A DNA stretch of 64,000 bases from Owenia fusiformis (GCA_903813345.2 CAIIXF020000004.1:1881525-1945524), one strand, 5' to 3'. Shown: positions 1-12,560, counted from the stretch's first letter. Made by a program: numbers and translations. Notes: generated by a model from the letters alone, not told the origin.

Positions 1-66
1 GATTCTTCAAAAGTTAAGCAAATTAAGAAACTGCATTCTCCTTTGAGGTAGAACTTGTGGAAGCCT

Positions 67-225
67 CAGGCCCGTAGCCAGGGGGGGGGTTTCGGGGGTT
101 TCATGCAGTTTTTCACCATTCTGATTATTTTTTGAGTGATTTTTGGCCAAATTTGCCAAAGTGACCTCCCCCTAGAATTTTTTGGAAAAGTGAACCCCCC
201 TTGGGAAATTCTGGTTACGGGCCTG
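67..225. mobile_element. Short inverted-repeat element (CAGGCCCGTAGCCAGG family), copy 1
   Basis: The segment begins CAGGCCCGTAGCCAGG and ends CTGGTTACGGGCCTG, which is an inverted repeat. It is flanked by a 5-bp direct repeat, AGCCT (62-66 and 226-230). Inside are runs of G and C and the phrase 'tgcagtttttcaccatt', shared with copies at 19840, 23389 and 40372. No coding capacity. This looks like a non-autonomous DNA transposon. Confidence 0.7.
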
Positions 226-1027
226 AGCCTGTATTCTGAGATTGAAGAACCTAGTAATAGCCTTAATTATTAGGTGAAACTGCAAATTAGTTTGTAAAAC
301 ATAGCAAAACAAACTTTCAACTTTTTTACAGTTGTCAACTCCCACATGATCCCTAACCTACTTTACCATATATCCAATAAAATCATGTTTTTCTACTCTC
401 TTTAGCCAGAGTCTCGTATGCAAGATCTTAGGCCCCCCCCCCCCCCGAGACAAAAGTATATTCAGTAATAAAATATACAAATGAATGTAGGTGCATTTAT
501 TGCGGTTGTTTCACTTTAAATTATTGAAACCAGAAAACATGTGCACGCAGTAACATAGAATAGAACAACACATTTGTAAACATTCAATTTGGGTATTTAA
601 AGTGAACCTTTTTGATTTTTTTAGAAAATGTGTGAAATTCAGAATATTTTTTATATGTCATTTTGCCTCTCCTTAATTATAATATGGCCTAGGGGGCCGC
701 CAAAGGAGTTATATTCCTTTACAAAAACCTGTGGGCCATTTGAGGGTGAATTTTGAAAAAAGAGCAAAAAACATAATTTAGCCTTCCCCATAATTTTAGT
801 ATTAAGGGGTTAAATCTCTGAACAAAAACCTTTGGGTTATTTAAGTGTGAATTTTTTTAAATTTCTAGAATATAGGCATGTTAAGGAATGATAATTACGG
901 CAATATGCTTTCCTCTTGTCTTAATATGCTTTTTAATATTTAGATTCTCTTTATAATCTTGAAATTTTAGAAACAAGATATTATATCATATAATATTAAA
1001 ATGATTTTTGAAATAACATTTTTCTTA

Positions 1028-1523
1028 TGGCCTAGTCACATAGCCCGGCCGATGAGGTTCCGATGAGCCAGCGATGCAATTTTCACCGAACTCGGCCGAA
1101 CACCGGCCGGACACCGGCCGGACATCCGTGGCGTTTGTTGCTTAAAACCGCATCGGTGGCAGCTCGGTGAAATTTTAACTTCGGAGTTAAATTTCACCGG
1201 GCTCTCACCGAGCTCCCTCATCGCAGCCCCATCGTAACCACATCAGAACACACGTCGGCCGGTGCACGGCCGAGTATCGGTCGGTGTCCCGTGCATCTGA
1301 GACAACCAGAGGACGAGGTTTTTTTAACGGACACCGGCCGAGCTCCGACCGAGCTCCGGCCGATGTGGGACAGAGCCTTGGAAAGTATAGTACCTGAAGA
1401 TGTCCGGACGGAGTCCGTTCACGTCACCGAGCTCTGCTTCCGATGAGGAGAGCTCGGTGGCACCAAAAAAATCCACCAAGCTCTACCGATGCCGGACATC
1501 GGCCGGGCTATGTGACTAGGCCA
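1028..1523. mobile_element. GC-rich inverted-repeat element, TA-flanked
   Basis: The ends are perfect inverted repeats of about 27 bp (TGGCCTAGTCACATAGC... and its complement), immediately flanked by TA on both sides (1026-1027 and 1524-1525). The interior is strikingly GC-rich in an AT-rich neighbourhood and is made of degenerate CCGGCCG, GAGCTC and CACCGA words. No convincing ORF: the 61-codon minus-strand frame is a by-product of composition. A TA duplication points to a Tc1/mariner-like mobiliser, but the family is not identified. Confidence 0.75.
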
Positions 1524-1557
1524 TAAAGCTGGATTCTTTTTATAACTTTAATTTTAA

Positions 1558-1655
1558 GAAATAGACATGACAAGGAATGATCATTAATACAAACATATTT
1601 CTTTTGTTGTTTATTTATGTAAGGTCTTTCCGTCTCACCCTTATAATCTTGAGGC
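1558..1655. repeat. Diverged direct repeat of 868-965
   Basis: About 100 bp sharing a core ('gacaaggaatgat' versus 'gttaaggaatgat') and a common end ('cttataatcttga' versus 'tttataatcttga') with 868-965. A related core occurs near 38188. This is an old dispersed repeat of unknown class. Confidence 0.45.
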
Positions 1656-3194
1656 TCGGGATCCCCCCCCCCCCCCGATGTCTTCAGCACAAGGAAATCT
1701 TTGTATATGGTTCACAAGGACTTGAGAGCAAGATATAATTTGAGAAATAAGTATGACAAGGACATATGTAGTCAGAAATATTTCAAATTTCATGTCAGCT
1801 TCAGATTTGGTCACAAGATAAGATTATTAAGAAGGCAGGTTTTTATTTCTAAGTACTTTGATCTGACCAGTGGTGTCAAATGTACACTTAACATAGAGAT
1901 ATAATGTCCATTAAAATTATTTGGATAAAGCAGATTGGATTTTATCATCTCTTTATCATACCTAGAAAATATAAATCAATGCTAAGGCCAGAGAAGTCGG
2001 TATATGGTTCACAGTGTTTCAAGTGAATTAAGGCCTTGTGAACTAATTTTACGATTAACATTTTTGGTCTAACAATAGCGTTAACTATAATGAAGTTGTA
2101 CATTATTTTGTCTAAGGGATAATTTTATTCTAATTAAGATTTTTATTTTAATCATAGTTAATTATATAGAATGTACATCATCTTCTATGTTTAGTTTTAG
2201 TCAAAAAATCAAGAATTTTAGACCCAAGTATAATCTGCTTCCCAATACCATAAAAATAATTGTTGATAATATTTGGTAGATTTTGCCTCTATAGTAAAAA
2301 CATAAATTGTTTCCCAAATGGATATTCTATAATTGAACAGTCTAAATTGACAAAGCCGGATATTAAAATCAATTAGTAATTTCCCAATTACCTTTGTTAG
2401 TTTGACAATCCCAATGAAAACCAGAAATAGAATTGTTGTTCCCTGATGAAGTTCATTGATTTATACTTCCTTAGTTGAATTATCCTTTCTCTGTTTCTTA
2501 TCTAAATCCAGATAACAAACCTCCCTTGTTAAGCTATTTTGGTATTTTCTTACATTTATTTCAGTTTTTTGCAAGGGATCTCCACTGTATTTTTTTGTAA
2601 GGGTGACATATTTGATAAGTATTAGTTTTCTTTGACTTCTTCATCCCCAACAACTTTACACTTGAAAGTCACAGCAATCCATGAGATCTCTCTGATAAGT
2701 AAAGGATGATTTCTCAATATTATCAATTTTGGCCATGGTAATTTCTCTGTTTTCTCTTTAAAATTTGAATGAAATGTTTCATTTTTTAGCATTTCTGTAC
2801 AATTAAGGGTGTTGAGTACATATGCATAGCAAAAATTTGTTGATGTTTCATCAAGTTTTTATGATATCACAAAAAGAAAATGTGATATCTCAACATTTTT
2901 GATGCAGGATTTATTGTTAAATATTTTTAAATATTTATGTGATCAATTCCTTGATGAACTATGTTCGACCTGTCATTTTCACGTTTTGTTATTTTCACAT
3001 CTTATGCTTTGTACCATACTTTGTAATTGGAGATAATTATTTTGTTCGATATGGCATAAATAATCAGACATGCAAAAATGCATGTTTGGTAAATATCTGA
3101 ATCAAATATATTATTGATGAGTGATCTGCTAATTCTTGCTCCATGGTTAATGCAGTTGGATATCAAGCAGAGTCAGGCAGGATCAAAAATTAAG

Positions 3195-3530
3195 CAAGGC
3201 AAATATAAGTACAAGGTAAGGCAAATGTAAATATATGAGGCAAATGTAAATAGGTGAGGCAAGTATAAATAAGTGAGGCAAATGTAAATAGGTGAGGCAA
3301 ATGTATATAGGTGATGCAAATGTAAATAAGTGAGGCAAATATAAATAAGTGAGGCAAATGTAAATAGGTGAGGCAAATGTAAATAAGTGAGGCAAATGTA
3401 AATAGGTGAGGCAAATATAAATAAGTGAGGCAAATATAAATAAATGAGGCAAATGTAAATAGGTAAGGCAATTATAAAAAATATATGAGGCAAATGTAAA
3501 TAGGTGAGGTAATTATAAATATCTGGTGAG
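3195..3530. repeat. 19-bp minisatellite
   Basis: About 17 copies of a 19-bp unit of the form GAGGCAAATGTAAATAGGT with small variants. Spacing between GGC anchors measured at 3258, 3277 and 3296 is exactly 19. Because 19 is not a multiple of 3 and the complement lacks stops, all three minus-strand frames stay open and give the same Leu/Tyr/Phe-rich periodic peptide. Those frames are artefacts of the repeat, not genes. Confidence 0.9.
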
Positions 3531-4338
3531 GTTAACTTAGGCTATTGTTAAGCCAAAGGAGGTATGTTTCGATACTTGGATAGTTTTTCCACAGTTTTAG
3601 TTTTTTTTTATTTAGCACAGAACTTTAATGCAAGTACTAATAATACATTTTACAATTCTTGATACCACCCCTTTTTGCATTTTCTACACCTTTATCTATC
3701 CCTACAAAGTTATACATACACATACCATGGTGAATAAATCACCTTTCCCATGTATAATATATTGACTTCAGATGTTATCTCCAAATTGAGAAAGAAGTTT
3801 GTCTCGTGATTTATGCCTATACACACATATGTGATCGTTCAGGTGATTTAGGTGGAAATACAAAATGACCATTTTGTCATATCGTTTCAGTACACAATAT
3901 ATATTTGTTAAGGTTCAGTTATAAATTGCTATGGTAGTGAAGGTGGGAACCAAATATGGACAGTTTGGCTTGCATGTCTGATTTGAAAAGTTTCTTTTTT
4001 TGAAGTTTGCATTTTTGGGAGTTATTTACAGAAATTTGATTATACCTTACCACTTGCTATTATAAATCAATGGTTGTTAATTAGTGTTGGCTGATTAATA
4101 GTTATAAAATGATCATTCACCAATACAATTTTTTGATTTTAAGAGATTGATGATTTGGTTTCCATGGTAACAATCATTTTATGAACTATTTATTAAATAT
4201 ATATTAATAGTGACCAATTAATATAAATGTCATTTAAAGTAATTAATAAATTAATTGATTTATTGTGTTCCAGGTACAAAGAATTGGTAACCATGACAAC
4301 TAAAATGTGATGTTACCGTGACAACTGTGACAACGCAT

Positions 4339-5419
4339 ATGAAAAATCTGAAAATCACTATGGAATTAATTTATAAACTTGGATTGCTTTGTCTTTGGAC
4401 AACATTAGTATGTGGGGACTACAATAATGGTCAAACTGAAGACTGGCCAGTCAATGATGAGGCCATCATAAACCCTGAAGTTAGGGGAACTAGAAATGGA
4501 GGAAGAGTTATTACACGTGTTGTGGAAGACAGTTCTGGAAGGTTAGTGTTAGAAAGGGAACGTGCTCGAGAGAGTCATCGTAAAGCATCAAAAGCTCCAA
4601 AACCACCCCCAAAATCATCATGGAAACATATTGAGGCTCTTGCAGCTGAGGGAGCAGCCATGACGGAATCTCCTAAGCCAATTAAACCGAAAAAATCAAT
4701 CTCGAATGATCAGCCGAGAAAGAAAAAACATGTCCATGGGCATCATGATAAACTCGGTAGGAAGCGGTCATTAATGAAACACCACATGCAGTTAGCGCAG
4801 GGGGAGGATTCCAATATAGTTCCATTTACTCAGACAGGTACGGAGCAAACTACTGAACCCCGGGGACAGTACAAACGTTATCGTAAGCACAGGAAAACAG
4901 AGTGGGGAGCCGGAGATGTCGATACAAATGATTATACGGGCGATACAGACAATGGAAATCACCAGAAAAAATACGTAACCTACTCCCAAATGAGACAACT
5001 TAAAACTGACCTAACGGCAAAAATAAAGGAACGTGTTCGAAAGGTCCATCAGAAATCTGCAAATTTGGTGAAAGAGAAATTTGCAGCTGCCAATGATATG
5101 ATCCAAGGAGTTAAGAATGGCCTCGATACTTTCAAATCCATCGCGACCAATTTAGAACAGCTTGTTGTTGATGAACGATTGCAAGTTGACGCATTAATCG
5201 AAGAAAACAAAAAGATGAGAGAATCGATTGCAAAACTAGAAAAGCGTAACCATAGTGACCCGAATGTTAAATCGTTAACAAGAGATTTGGGTCAGATGAA
5301 ACTTGAACAGATAACGTTAAAGAATAAGCTACATCACATGAATAAGAAATATAGCAAACTCCACAATTTATTGATGTCATACTTTGAAAGCAACGAACAA
5401 CTCGGAAACATTACGAATG
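4339..5419 (+). CDS. Coding exon 1 of secreted coiled-coil (lectin-like) gene
   Basis: An open frame starts at ATG 4339 (a second in-frame ATG at 4360 precedes the hydrophobic stretch more closely) and runs to a consensus donor, AATG|GTAAGT, after 5419. The first ~28 residues include a hydrophobic core (LGLLCLWTTLVCG), read as a signal peptide cut before DYNNG. Residues ~84-93 are Lys/Pro-rich, a basic His/Lys-rich linker contains a dibasic RKRS at 141-144, and residues ~215-355 form heptad-like helices expected to be coiled coil. Two N-glycosylation sequons (NHS, NIT) lie in the C-terminal half. The exon ends after the first base of a codon (1081 nt, phase 1), which matches the acceptor at 51980. 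The joined product resembles a collectin-like design (oligomerising stalk plus recognition head). Reading on past 5419 gives only four more codons before a stop, so splicing is very likely. Confidence 0.75.
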
Positions 5420-5460
5420 GTAAGTATTATTGATTTTATGCTGTGTGATAGTATGGTAGT

Positions 5461-5540
5461 GATTGTGTTCTTGTCTGCTGTGATTCTGTTCTTGGTTGTG
5501 ATTGTGTTCTTGGTTATGATTGTGCTATTGATTGAGATTG
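5461..5540. repeat. Degenerate 18-bp tandem repeat
   Basis: About four copies of a GATTGTGTTCTTGGTTGT-like unit directly downstream of the exon 1 donor. T/G-rich, no coding role seen. Confidence 0.6.
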
Positions 5541-8500
5541 TTTAACACATAAGGCACTGTTACTTCATAATTGTAGTCATAATCTAATTTCAGGTTGCCT
5601 GGATCAATCAAATCTAATTGTTTTATCAATCTGGTTATGATTTTAAATATTTGCATGTACATGTTTTGATATTGCAGTTGTAATATTGGCTCCCTTAGTA
5701 TTATAAATCATTGTCAATGATATCCTCCCTTTTCCCAAATCAAAATCTTTTTTACATCACCATGCTGATCTATTAGATCCCCAAAAACTTTCCCTAACCC
5801 TCCCCCCTCCCTCATCTCTCTATCTTATTTTTACACCACCCCTCCCATCTATAAAATCTCAAGTACCCTCCCTAACCCCCTCCCCTGTCTCTCCTATCTT
5901 AAACAGTGAGTATTGGTGAATATAAACACTGACTATGTGAAATACTATACAGATCAAGCTCTCAGTTCAGGTGATTTTCTGCCGGGATTCTCTGTTCAAT
6001 CTCAGCAATGAAAAATATTTGTGAGCCAAAAAACAATAACTAATTACCCTCACAAAATATTTCATTTCAAGGCATAAATAATTCATGACTTCTTCAGCAG
6101 CGCAAAATAGTATCAAAATTGGTATCAAATTGAATTTCAATACAATCTCAACAATCGGTTTGTAAACAGTAGTGTTGATTTTCCCTTGATCTTATTCAGG
6201 ATTATAATGTTGAAAGTTTTGCCATTTATATGTTTTGTGGGGGTTAGTAAACATTTACCTCAATCAATCGTACTTCCTGAAGTTTGTTTGAGAGAAGTGT
6301 TGATGAATGAAAGAAAAGTCATCGAGTCAAGAAAGTTTTATTTGAAATGGAATGATATGTGTAATTAAAAGTAATTAAAACGACCACCTTATTGAAATCG
6401 GAAAAAATGTTTTACTGAGAGCCACTCAGTTTCAAACAATCGGGTACTTAATCATTGATGGAAATATCTTAATTAAAAGGTAATTTTACTCTGTTAAGGT
6501 TGATAATTGTAAATCGGCAGAGATTTGGGCAAGAGTAGTTAAAACATTCACAATACCCTTTCATTGCTTGTATTTAAGCCATTCAAAGAAATAGAAAATA
6601 TTGTGTCTGAGAATGTGTTAGTTCATTACAAGAATACATATGCAATACATATGCAAATACTGGATAGCTTTGGATAGATTGATGTCTTGTGAGTCAATCA
6701 CATAACTAGAAAATGTTGAAATACCTCAAAATATGGGTCTTTTTGGGCTTTTTTAAGCTAAAATTTTTAAAAAATCCAACGTTTGAGGGGCCCACATTTT
6801 TTTCCAGCTCAAGCACCAAAACTTTTTTTCATAACTTGAAATGTTACCCCCCCCCCCCCTTGCTAGCTTCTGGATCCCCCAGTGTTGTGCCATCATTATC
6901 CTAGACATTATCATAGCTAGCTTAGAACAGCTCTAGAACTAGTGACCATGCACCTCAGGTAAAAGTGGTTCTGGGTTCATCCAGGTTCGAGTCCCAGTTC
7001 AGTAAAAAGTCTGCATTATATTATATATTATGTGCATAATGTTACTCATACAAAATGCTTTGATGTGTTTTGACGTTGATGTTTTTGAGCACGTATTGCT
7101 CTCTAAAATTATATTTGTGAATGAAAATTTGAACAAAAAAATGCGGAAATAACTTTACTCTGTGTTCATTCGAAAGAGTCACTCCTCCCTCATAGATGTT
7201 GAACATGTGACACATCCAATCGCATGTTAGACTTATATTTCTTTTATTGATTTACATACACTGTATTGTCATACATACATTTAAACCACAAATACTTGGC
7301 AAAAATGTGTTTACAATTAAAATTTTAAACTTTTGAGAAGTAATTAAAAAATCAAGTCAATTAAAGTAAACTCACAGTTAGTGTTGAAAGTTATAAGAAA
7401 TTACATTAACATTATTTGCAGGTGTATTATAAATACAATGGGTGACACAAAATTGATTAAAAATTATTTTTGGATTAATGTGCGTTAAAAATTATTAGAC
7501 TTTATTATACAAATCCTGAGAAAAGTCTGCTAACCCGTCTCTCCATTGAATACCCTGTTAAAGTCTATATTTGAAACATTAGGTTGGAATTTCATTACAA
7601 ATAATGATATTTTTAAATGACAAGCATAACAGGCTTTTACTTACATTTTGTTCTATGGGAATGTTTGGGTATTAAGCAGAGTATTGGTCATTGAGCATTT
7701 TAAAAAGTAATGGAAAGTAGAAATAATTTTAAGATGCTTGCCTACAAAACCACCCAAGTTCTCTGTTTCATTTATATGTTAAACAACTATAAGTCAAACA
7801 CCTCCTCAGGAAACACCTTTGTAAGTTAAGTATCTCCATTGTGAAACACCTAGTATATAAGTCAAACACCTATATTTTATATTCAACATTTCTACCAAGT
7901 CATACGGAAGTACAGTACCCTTGGCTTCCATTTTAAAAAACCCAAAAATGAAAAAACTTTTTTTACATAAAATGCCAAATGCCACGCAGGTGTTTGTTGT
8001 CATAAGTTTTTGAACACCCCTGGGGGTATTTGATGATTCTCAAGCTATAGGAACTTTTAATCCAACCCCAGGTCTTTTGTGCTAGCTTTGTACAATTAAA
8101 TCGTTTCTATTATCAATGGTAAAAAGAGAGCGCAAGTGCTAAAAAATGAAATATTTAATTCAATATAGAAATCTGTATGAACATATTTATGATTGCATGC
8201 CACATTGTATATATGTCTAATTGGGAACTTGGATATAAACAAAAAATAATTGGTTGAATTACAAAATGATTTTGATTAAAAATAGGTCCAATAGCATGTC
8301 GTCTTTTAAATCCACTGAACATTGGGAATTCATACTTAACTTAACTATCCCCTGGGGTGAAAACAAAAAAATTTAAGGTTGAAAAAATATTTGTATGAAC
8401 TAAGACTTTTATAGGTCATTATTATATATTAATAAACATAAGTATATTGCATTATATCAAGTAAATAGAAATTTTGAAAGATTCGCAAAATTAATAAAAC

Positions 8501-9804
8501 AAACGCAGGTTTTCCCAGCATGATCGAACAAATCAGTGTGTGTTACTTGTTAAATCATTACACACATGGTTTAAGAAAACAGTGGTTTAAAAATCTTACC
8601 AATTTTTTAAATCAATGAGTACTTCACAATTCAGCCACCCTTACAAAAATATTTGTTTCTCACAAAAAATGATTTTTTCTTACCGTATTTGAATAATATT
8701 TAGAACGTTTTAACTGTAAAAAAGCTAGGGAAGTCAAAAATATGTTTCTCATAATTATTCTCTTTTTTGTCAAATATCTTTAATATTTTGTTGGATCATT
8801 ATAATTTAAAGCTGATTGTAAAGTTTGTTAGGGGCCTTGTGGTCTTGTTTACAACTCAAGTGGCAATAAGGACTACATACCCTTTATCCTAAACAGCTAA
8901 TCACACTTCACTCTGACTATGACAGCTAGTTTGATGGTTATGATGCTAATATGATCATATTGAGCTCAAATGTTTCTTTCGTGGCATTTTTGGAGTTTAA
9001 ATGTAAAGTGATGGCACTTGGCCTATCACAGATTTAATCTGAAACATTATAGATAAATATGTGCAAATGGGGTATGTGTATTATGTTTTTTCTGTCATTT
9101 CTGGTTGACCCTCAAAATGTGAATGAATGGTTTTTGGCGAGGAATATTTGTTAATTTAAGGCTACTTAAGTTTTGGCTGTATATTATCCAGTACTGTCAT
9201 AAATAGTAATACAATGTACTACAAAAGTCAAAATACTTCCTTGTATCAAAAATCTGGTCCTTTTCCCTATTTTATATTGACTGGGAAAGAATAGGGAGGG
9301 CTAGTAGGCAGTGCTGGACATGCCTCCTTTCTTTTAAGATGAAACTGTAAAAATGGTGCCCAAAATGAGTTTTGGGGCCCAACATTTGCTCCTATTGTAA
9401 ATTGGCAAAATAAGAAATATATATAACTATATAATTAATAAACTTACTTATATTGCTGAGTATTTTTTGAAATTCTTAGCCATGATTTCTTGATTTCTAA
9501 GAACGCCTCTGATAGGTAAGACTGATCTGGGGCATGGACTTAATTCAAGATTGCACATCAATTCCAAATGAGTAACACATATTAAAAGGCATGACTAAGA
9601 AATGATATCTTGACATGATATTCTCTAGGTCCCTAAGGGAATTACATAACATGACATTACTTCATTCATGTTAAAACACTATTATTTCTAATTTTTCTTA
9701 AAAAGAGCTAGAGGCCAAAGATCCTTGATCAATACCCTTGAATGAATTGAGCTGTATACTGACCCTTAATACCAAGTTACTAACTATAGTCTCAGCTGTT
9801 GTGA

Positions 9805-9966
9805 ACTCTTATAGCTCAGGAGAAGATCTTCGGACTCAAGAGCGGAATGTCCCAGGTTCGATTCCCGCATGGGGCATTGAATTTAGCACACCTTTCATCC
9901 CCAGTATCTGGGATGTTACACTACAGTTCCCTGGACGAGTGTCCTCAGGGTCGCTACATAGCCTCT
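9805..9966 (+). mobile_element. tRNA-derived SINE-like sequence
   Basis: TAGCTCAGG at 9812 resembles a polymerase III A box, and GGTTCGATTCC at 9855-9865 is a near-consensus B box at tRNA-like spacing. The would-be acceptor stem does not pair, so it is not a functional tRNA. A non-tRNA tail follows (to about 9966). These features suggest a tRNA-derived SINE; other copies would be needed to define its ends. Confidence 0.5.
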
Positions 9967-10500
9967 AAGATTTTGACAAACTCCTTTTCAAAAGTTTGAC
10001 AACTAACTCCCATAACATTTTTAATATGTGACTGTAATTCTGATCATTTGGCTTAATGTTGACCGATATAGCAGTTTTTTAGGCCATAACAAAGAATTAT
10101 CTGTTTTTGAAAGAGTATAGCTGAAACGCCCACAATTCAACACTCGAAAAGGGTTATATCAAAGCATGACTACTTTTAACACTGAGTCATCTTTATTCTA
10201 AATTCCCATCATATTTTTGGTTGGCTTAATCCAGATCTCCAGATAGTATCGCTTTTATGGCTAATTTACCAGGGTTGATTAATAGTGTGGTTTAATAATA
10301 TTGTATGTTATGATCATCTGTTTTGATAGCAGATATCTGGATCTGTTTGACTGTATGATTTTTAAGACCATATTTGGTCATACTCAAGAGGAGGAAATAT
10401 CCCATAATTCATAGTTGAACCTACCTCTATGTAAAGATAAACCTAAAGGTCATCTTTATATGGTGTTATCTTTTTCTCATATGACTAACAAAGATACAGC

Positions 10501-10582
10501 CATCCTTACCGATTTGATAATGTTTCTTTATCCCGTCATCGACTCGATAAAGAAGAATTATCAAAGCTAATCAAGAAGGATG
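10501..10582. repeat. 82-nt imperfect hairpin
   Basis: Two arms, beginning CATCCTT at the left and ending AAGGATG at the right, pair over roughly 30 nt with a 5-nt length difference. They close on a ~13-nt loop (CCGTCATCGACTC). The size is that of a microRNA precursor, but it could equally be the remnant of a foldback transposon. Confidence 0.55.
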
Positions 10583-12092
10583 ATCTTGCACAGGTACTCA
10601 TACAAGAACCTCTATATCTATGAATTTTTGGGTATTCCACCCTCTTGTGACAGGGATATATATCTTAACTTCTGGCAATATAGCAGTTGCCATTCATGAC
10701 ATATCCAAATATCCCAAATCGTCTCTCCTAATCAGTGGGTAGTTTTTGCTATTAGCCTCTGGATAAGGGTAATAAGAAATGCACTTTATAACCTGTAATG
10801 GTGGTCAGTGATCATCATTATAAATTATTTCTACTTACCATGAAGATTGCCTGAATGAATATTCTTCATGGAAAATTTAAAAACTGCTAAGGAAGTACAT
10901 TTTTCTGAGGTTTTTGGGGTATAACCATACTGTTAAACCAATGTATTATTTCAGTCATACATGTAATACCTTGATGGATCTAAGATGAGCATATTAACAT
11001 AATATGTCATGAATCTTCAATTCAAATAATTATTACAAATATATTTTGAATTTTGTTGATTGTATACCTCTACTACTACCACAATTAGAGTAAACCCAGA
11101 ACAGTTGAAGCTCCTCATCAAGATTTTAACAAGTCACATAAATGTCAGACTCTGAAATCGTGAGAAGTTTTTGAGTTTCTATGCATCCTTATACTATAAT
11201 TCATGGTGAACTTAATTTCTTTATCGGTGAAGTATATTTGATTGAATCAATTACCCTATATGATATTACTAACAGTTTTTTGGTTACTTTGTTCATTTAT
11301 TCAAAATTTGTTTAATAAATTATACTTCATTTCTACCAATTTTGTTATTTCTGTTTATTATATTATGGTTAGTTGCTTTATTCATTCTTGTTCATTTGTT
11401 TAATTGTTTATTTAGAAGTAAAACACATTGCCTGTTGTCATTTTATGCAAGGGTTAAGAAATTTTAGAGACTTGTAAAATCAGTGTTTTTGTTTTGGATC
11501 ATTTGAGTGAAGAGCTATAGATTACAGCATACTATTGTCCCATAATCCTTTGCCAGGGCAATTGAATTATGGGATTGCATTTCATTGTTTGTAATATTTA
11601 CACATTAGAATTGTTACAAATTACTTCGGAAATTAATATTTTTCTAGAATTGTTCAAGATTAACTGTCCATTGAGTAGTTTTCTTTTGAGTTTGTTTCGG
11701 TTTATGTAATAGCTTATTGCCGCTTTGAGACTAAGGCAAACATCGTTTAAAAAGAAATTGAAAGTAACTGGGCTTCAGTCAACTTTTGCGGGGAAATTCT
11801 ATTACAGAAGTCATAGTTCAGATTGTTTGAAGAATTTGGATTTGTGAACTTGAAATGCAAGAGAAGTGTATCAACGTGCTATCCAATTCAAAGGTAAAGA
11901 AAATTCACAAATGTCAGGAAAAGACTCCAAACAAGATGAGGAAAGAATATATAAATAGAGGTCTTTCTAAATCAAATTGTTTCAACGCAAAGCAAGTTCT
12001 TTTTCACAATTTAGAAGTCAGAGGTCAAATTGTTTGAAGATTTGTGGATTTCTCGTCAAACCAATATGTTTTTGTGTCTTGAACACCAGTTA

Positions 12093-12322
12093 TAGGGTGT
12101 CAAATAAATATGTTCCCCCTCCCTAATCTTAACATCCACATAATGTTGCATAATTGTTTTGGTTTGTATGATATCTGAATTGTTCTTTAGCACATTAAAA
12201 CTAAGCTTCATGGAGCAAATCTACAAGAAGTTTCAGGTGACTAAATCAACTCGATGCATTTTTATGCACAAAAGTTCATACTCTTGAAATTTAGAGGGAG
12301 AACATATATATTTGACACCCTG
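12093..12322. mobile_element. TA-flanked inverted-repeat element (CAGGGTGTCAAAT family)
   Basis: The left end TAGGGTGTCAAATAAATATG and the complement of the right end, CAGGGTGTCAAATATATATG, match over about 30 bp. Both are flanked by TA (12091-12092 and 12323-12324). No ORF. Probably a non-autonomous Tc1/mariner-type element. Confidence 0.7.
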
Positions 12323-12500
12323 TATATCATCAAATGTGTGGGGAATGGAAAGGTGTTATCAAGAAATTGAATCTGAAATGTGCCAAAAGAAAACTTGGAT
12401 GGAGAAAGATGGAAGATAGTTTTACAGGCTTACTTTATCTGAGATGATAGAAAAACTCTGACAAAAATCCACATATTCTCTCATATGAATAACAGAAACA

Positions 12501-12560
12501 TACGAGGGGTGATCAATAAGTAGTCTCAAATCTTGATGACAATAATTCATTCGGCATTGT
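12501..12560. mobile_element. Possible mariner-like terminal fragment
   Basis: TACGAGGGGTGATCAATAAG resembles mariner-type terminal repeats recalled from other invertebrates. No matching inverted end was found downstream, so this would be a solo or truncated end. The right boundary given is arbitrary. Confidence 0.3.

Larger units (their letters stand above)
1..4338. other. Upstream non-coding region
   Basis: No convincing protein-coding exon is visible here. The stretch holds a short inverted-repeat element (67-225), poly-C runs near 432-446 and 1665-1677, a GC-rich inverted-repeat element (1028-1523), a pair of diverged ~100-bp direct repeats (about 868-965 and 1558-1655, both with a 'gacaaggaatgat'-like core), a dispersed repeat fragment near 2745-2822 and a 19-bp minisatellite (3195-3530). 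A pyrimidine-rich tract ending in AG at 4272-4273 could be a splice acceptor. If so, the exon that starts the lectin-like gene begins at 4274 and the transcript has an untranslated exon further upstream that I cannot locate. Confidence 0.6.

Noticed and set aside
3173-3493. Three long overlapping minus-strand frames (89-106 codons)
   Set aside because: They lie wholly in the 19-bp minisatellite and encode the same periodic peptide in every frame.
4318-4338. Start of the lectin-like exon at 4318
   Set aside because: The codon there is GTG; the first usable eukaryotic start in frame is ATG 4339. Likewise 62453 is GTG and the fibrinogen-related gene is taken to start at ATG 62498.
5770-5895. 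CCCTAACCC-like words suggesting telomeric repeat
   Set aside because: Only isolated CCCTAACCC words within C/T-rich sequence, with no regular hexamer array.
6931-7010. tRNA-like GGTTCGAGTCC at 6984-6994
   Set aside because: Only the B-box match is good; no credible A box at the right spacing and no paired acceptor stem, so neither a tRNA nor a definable SINE.
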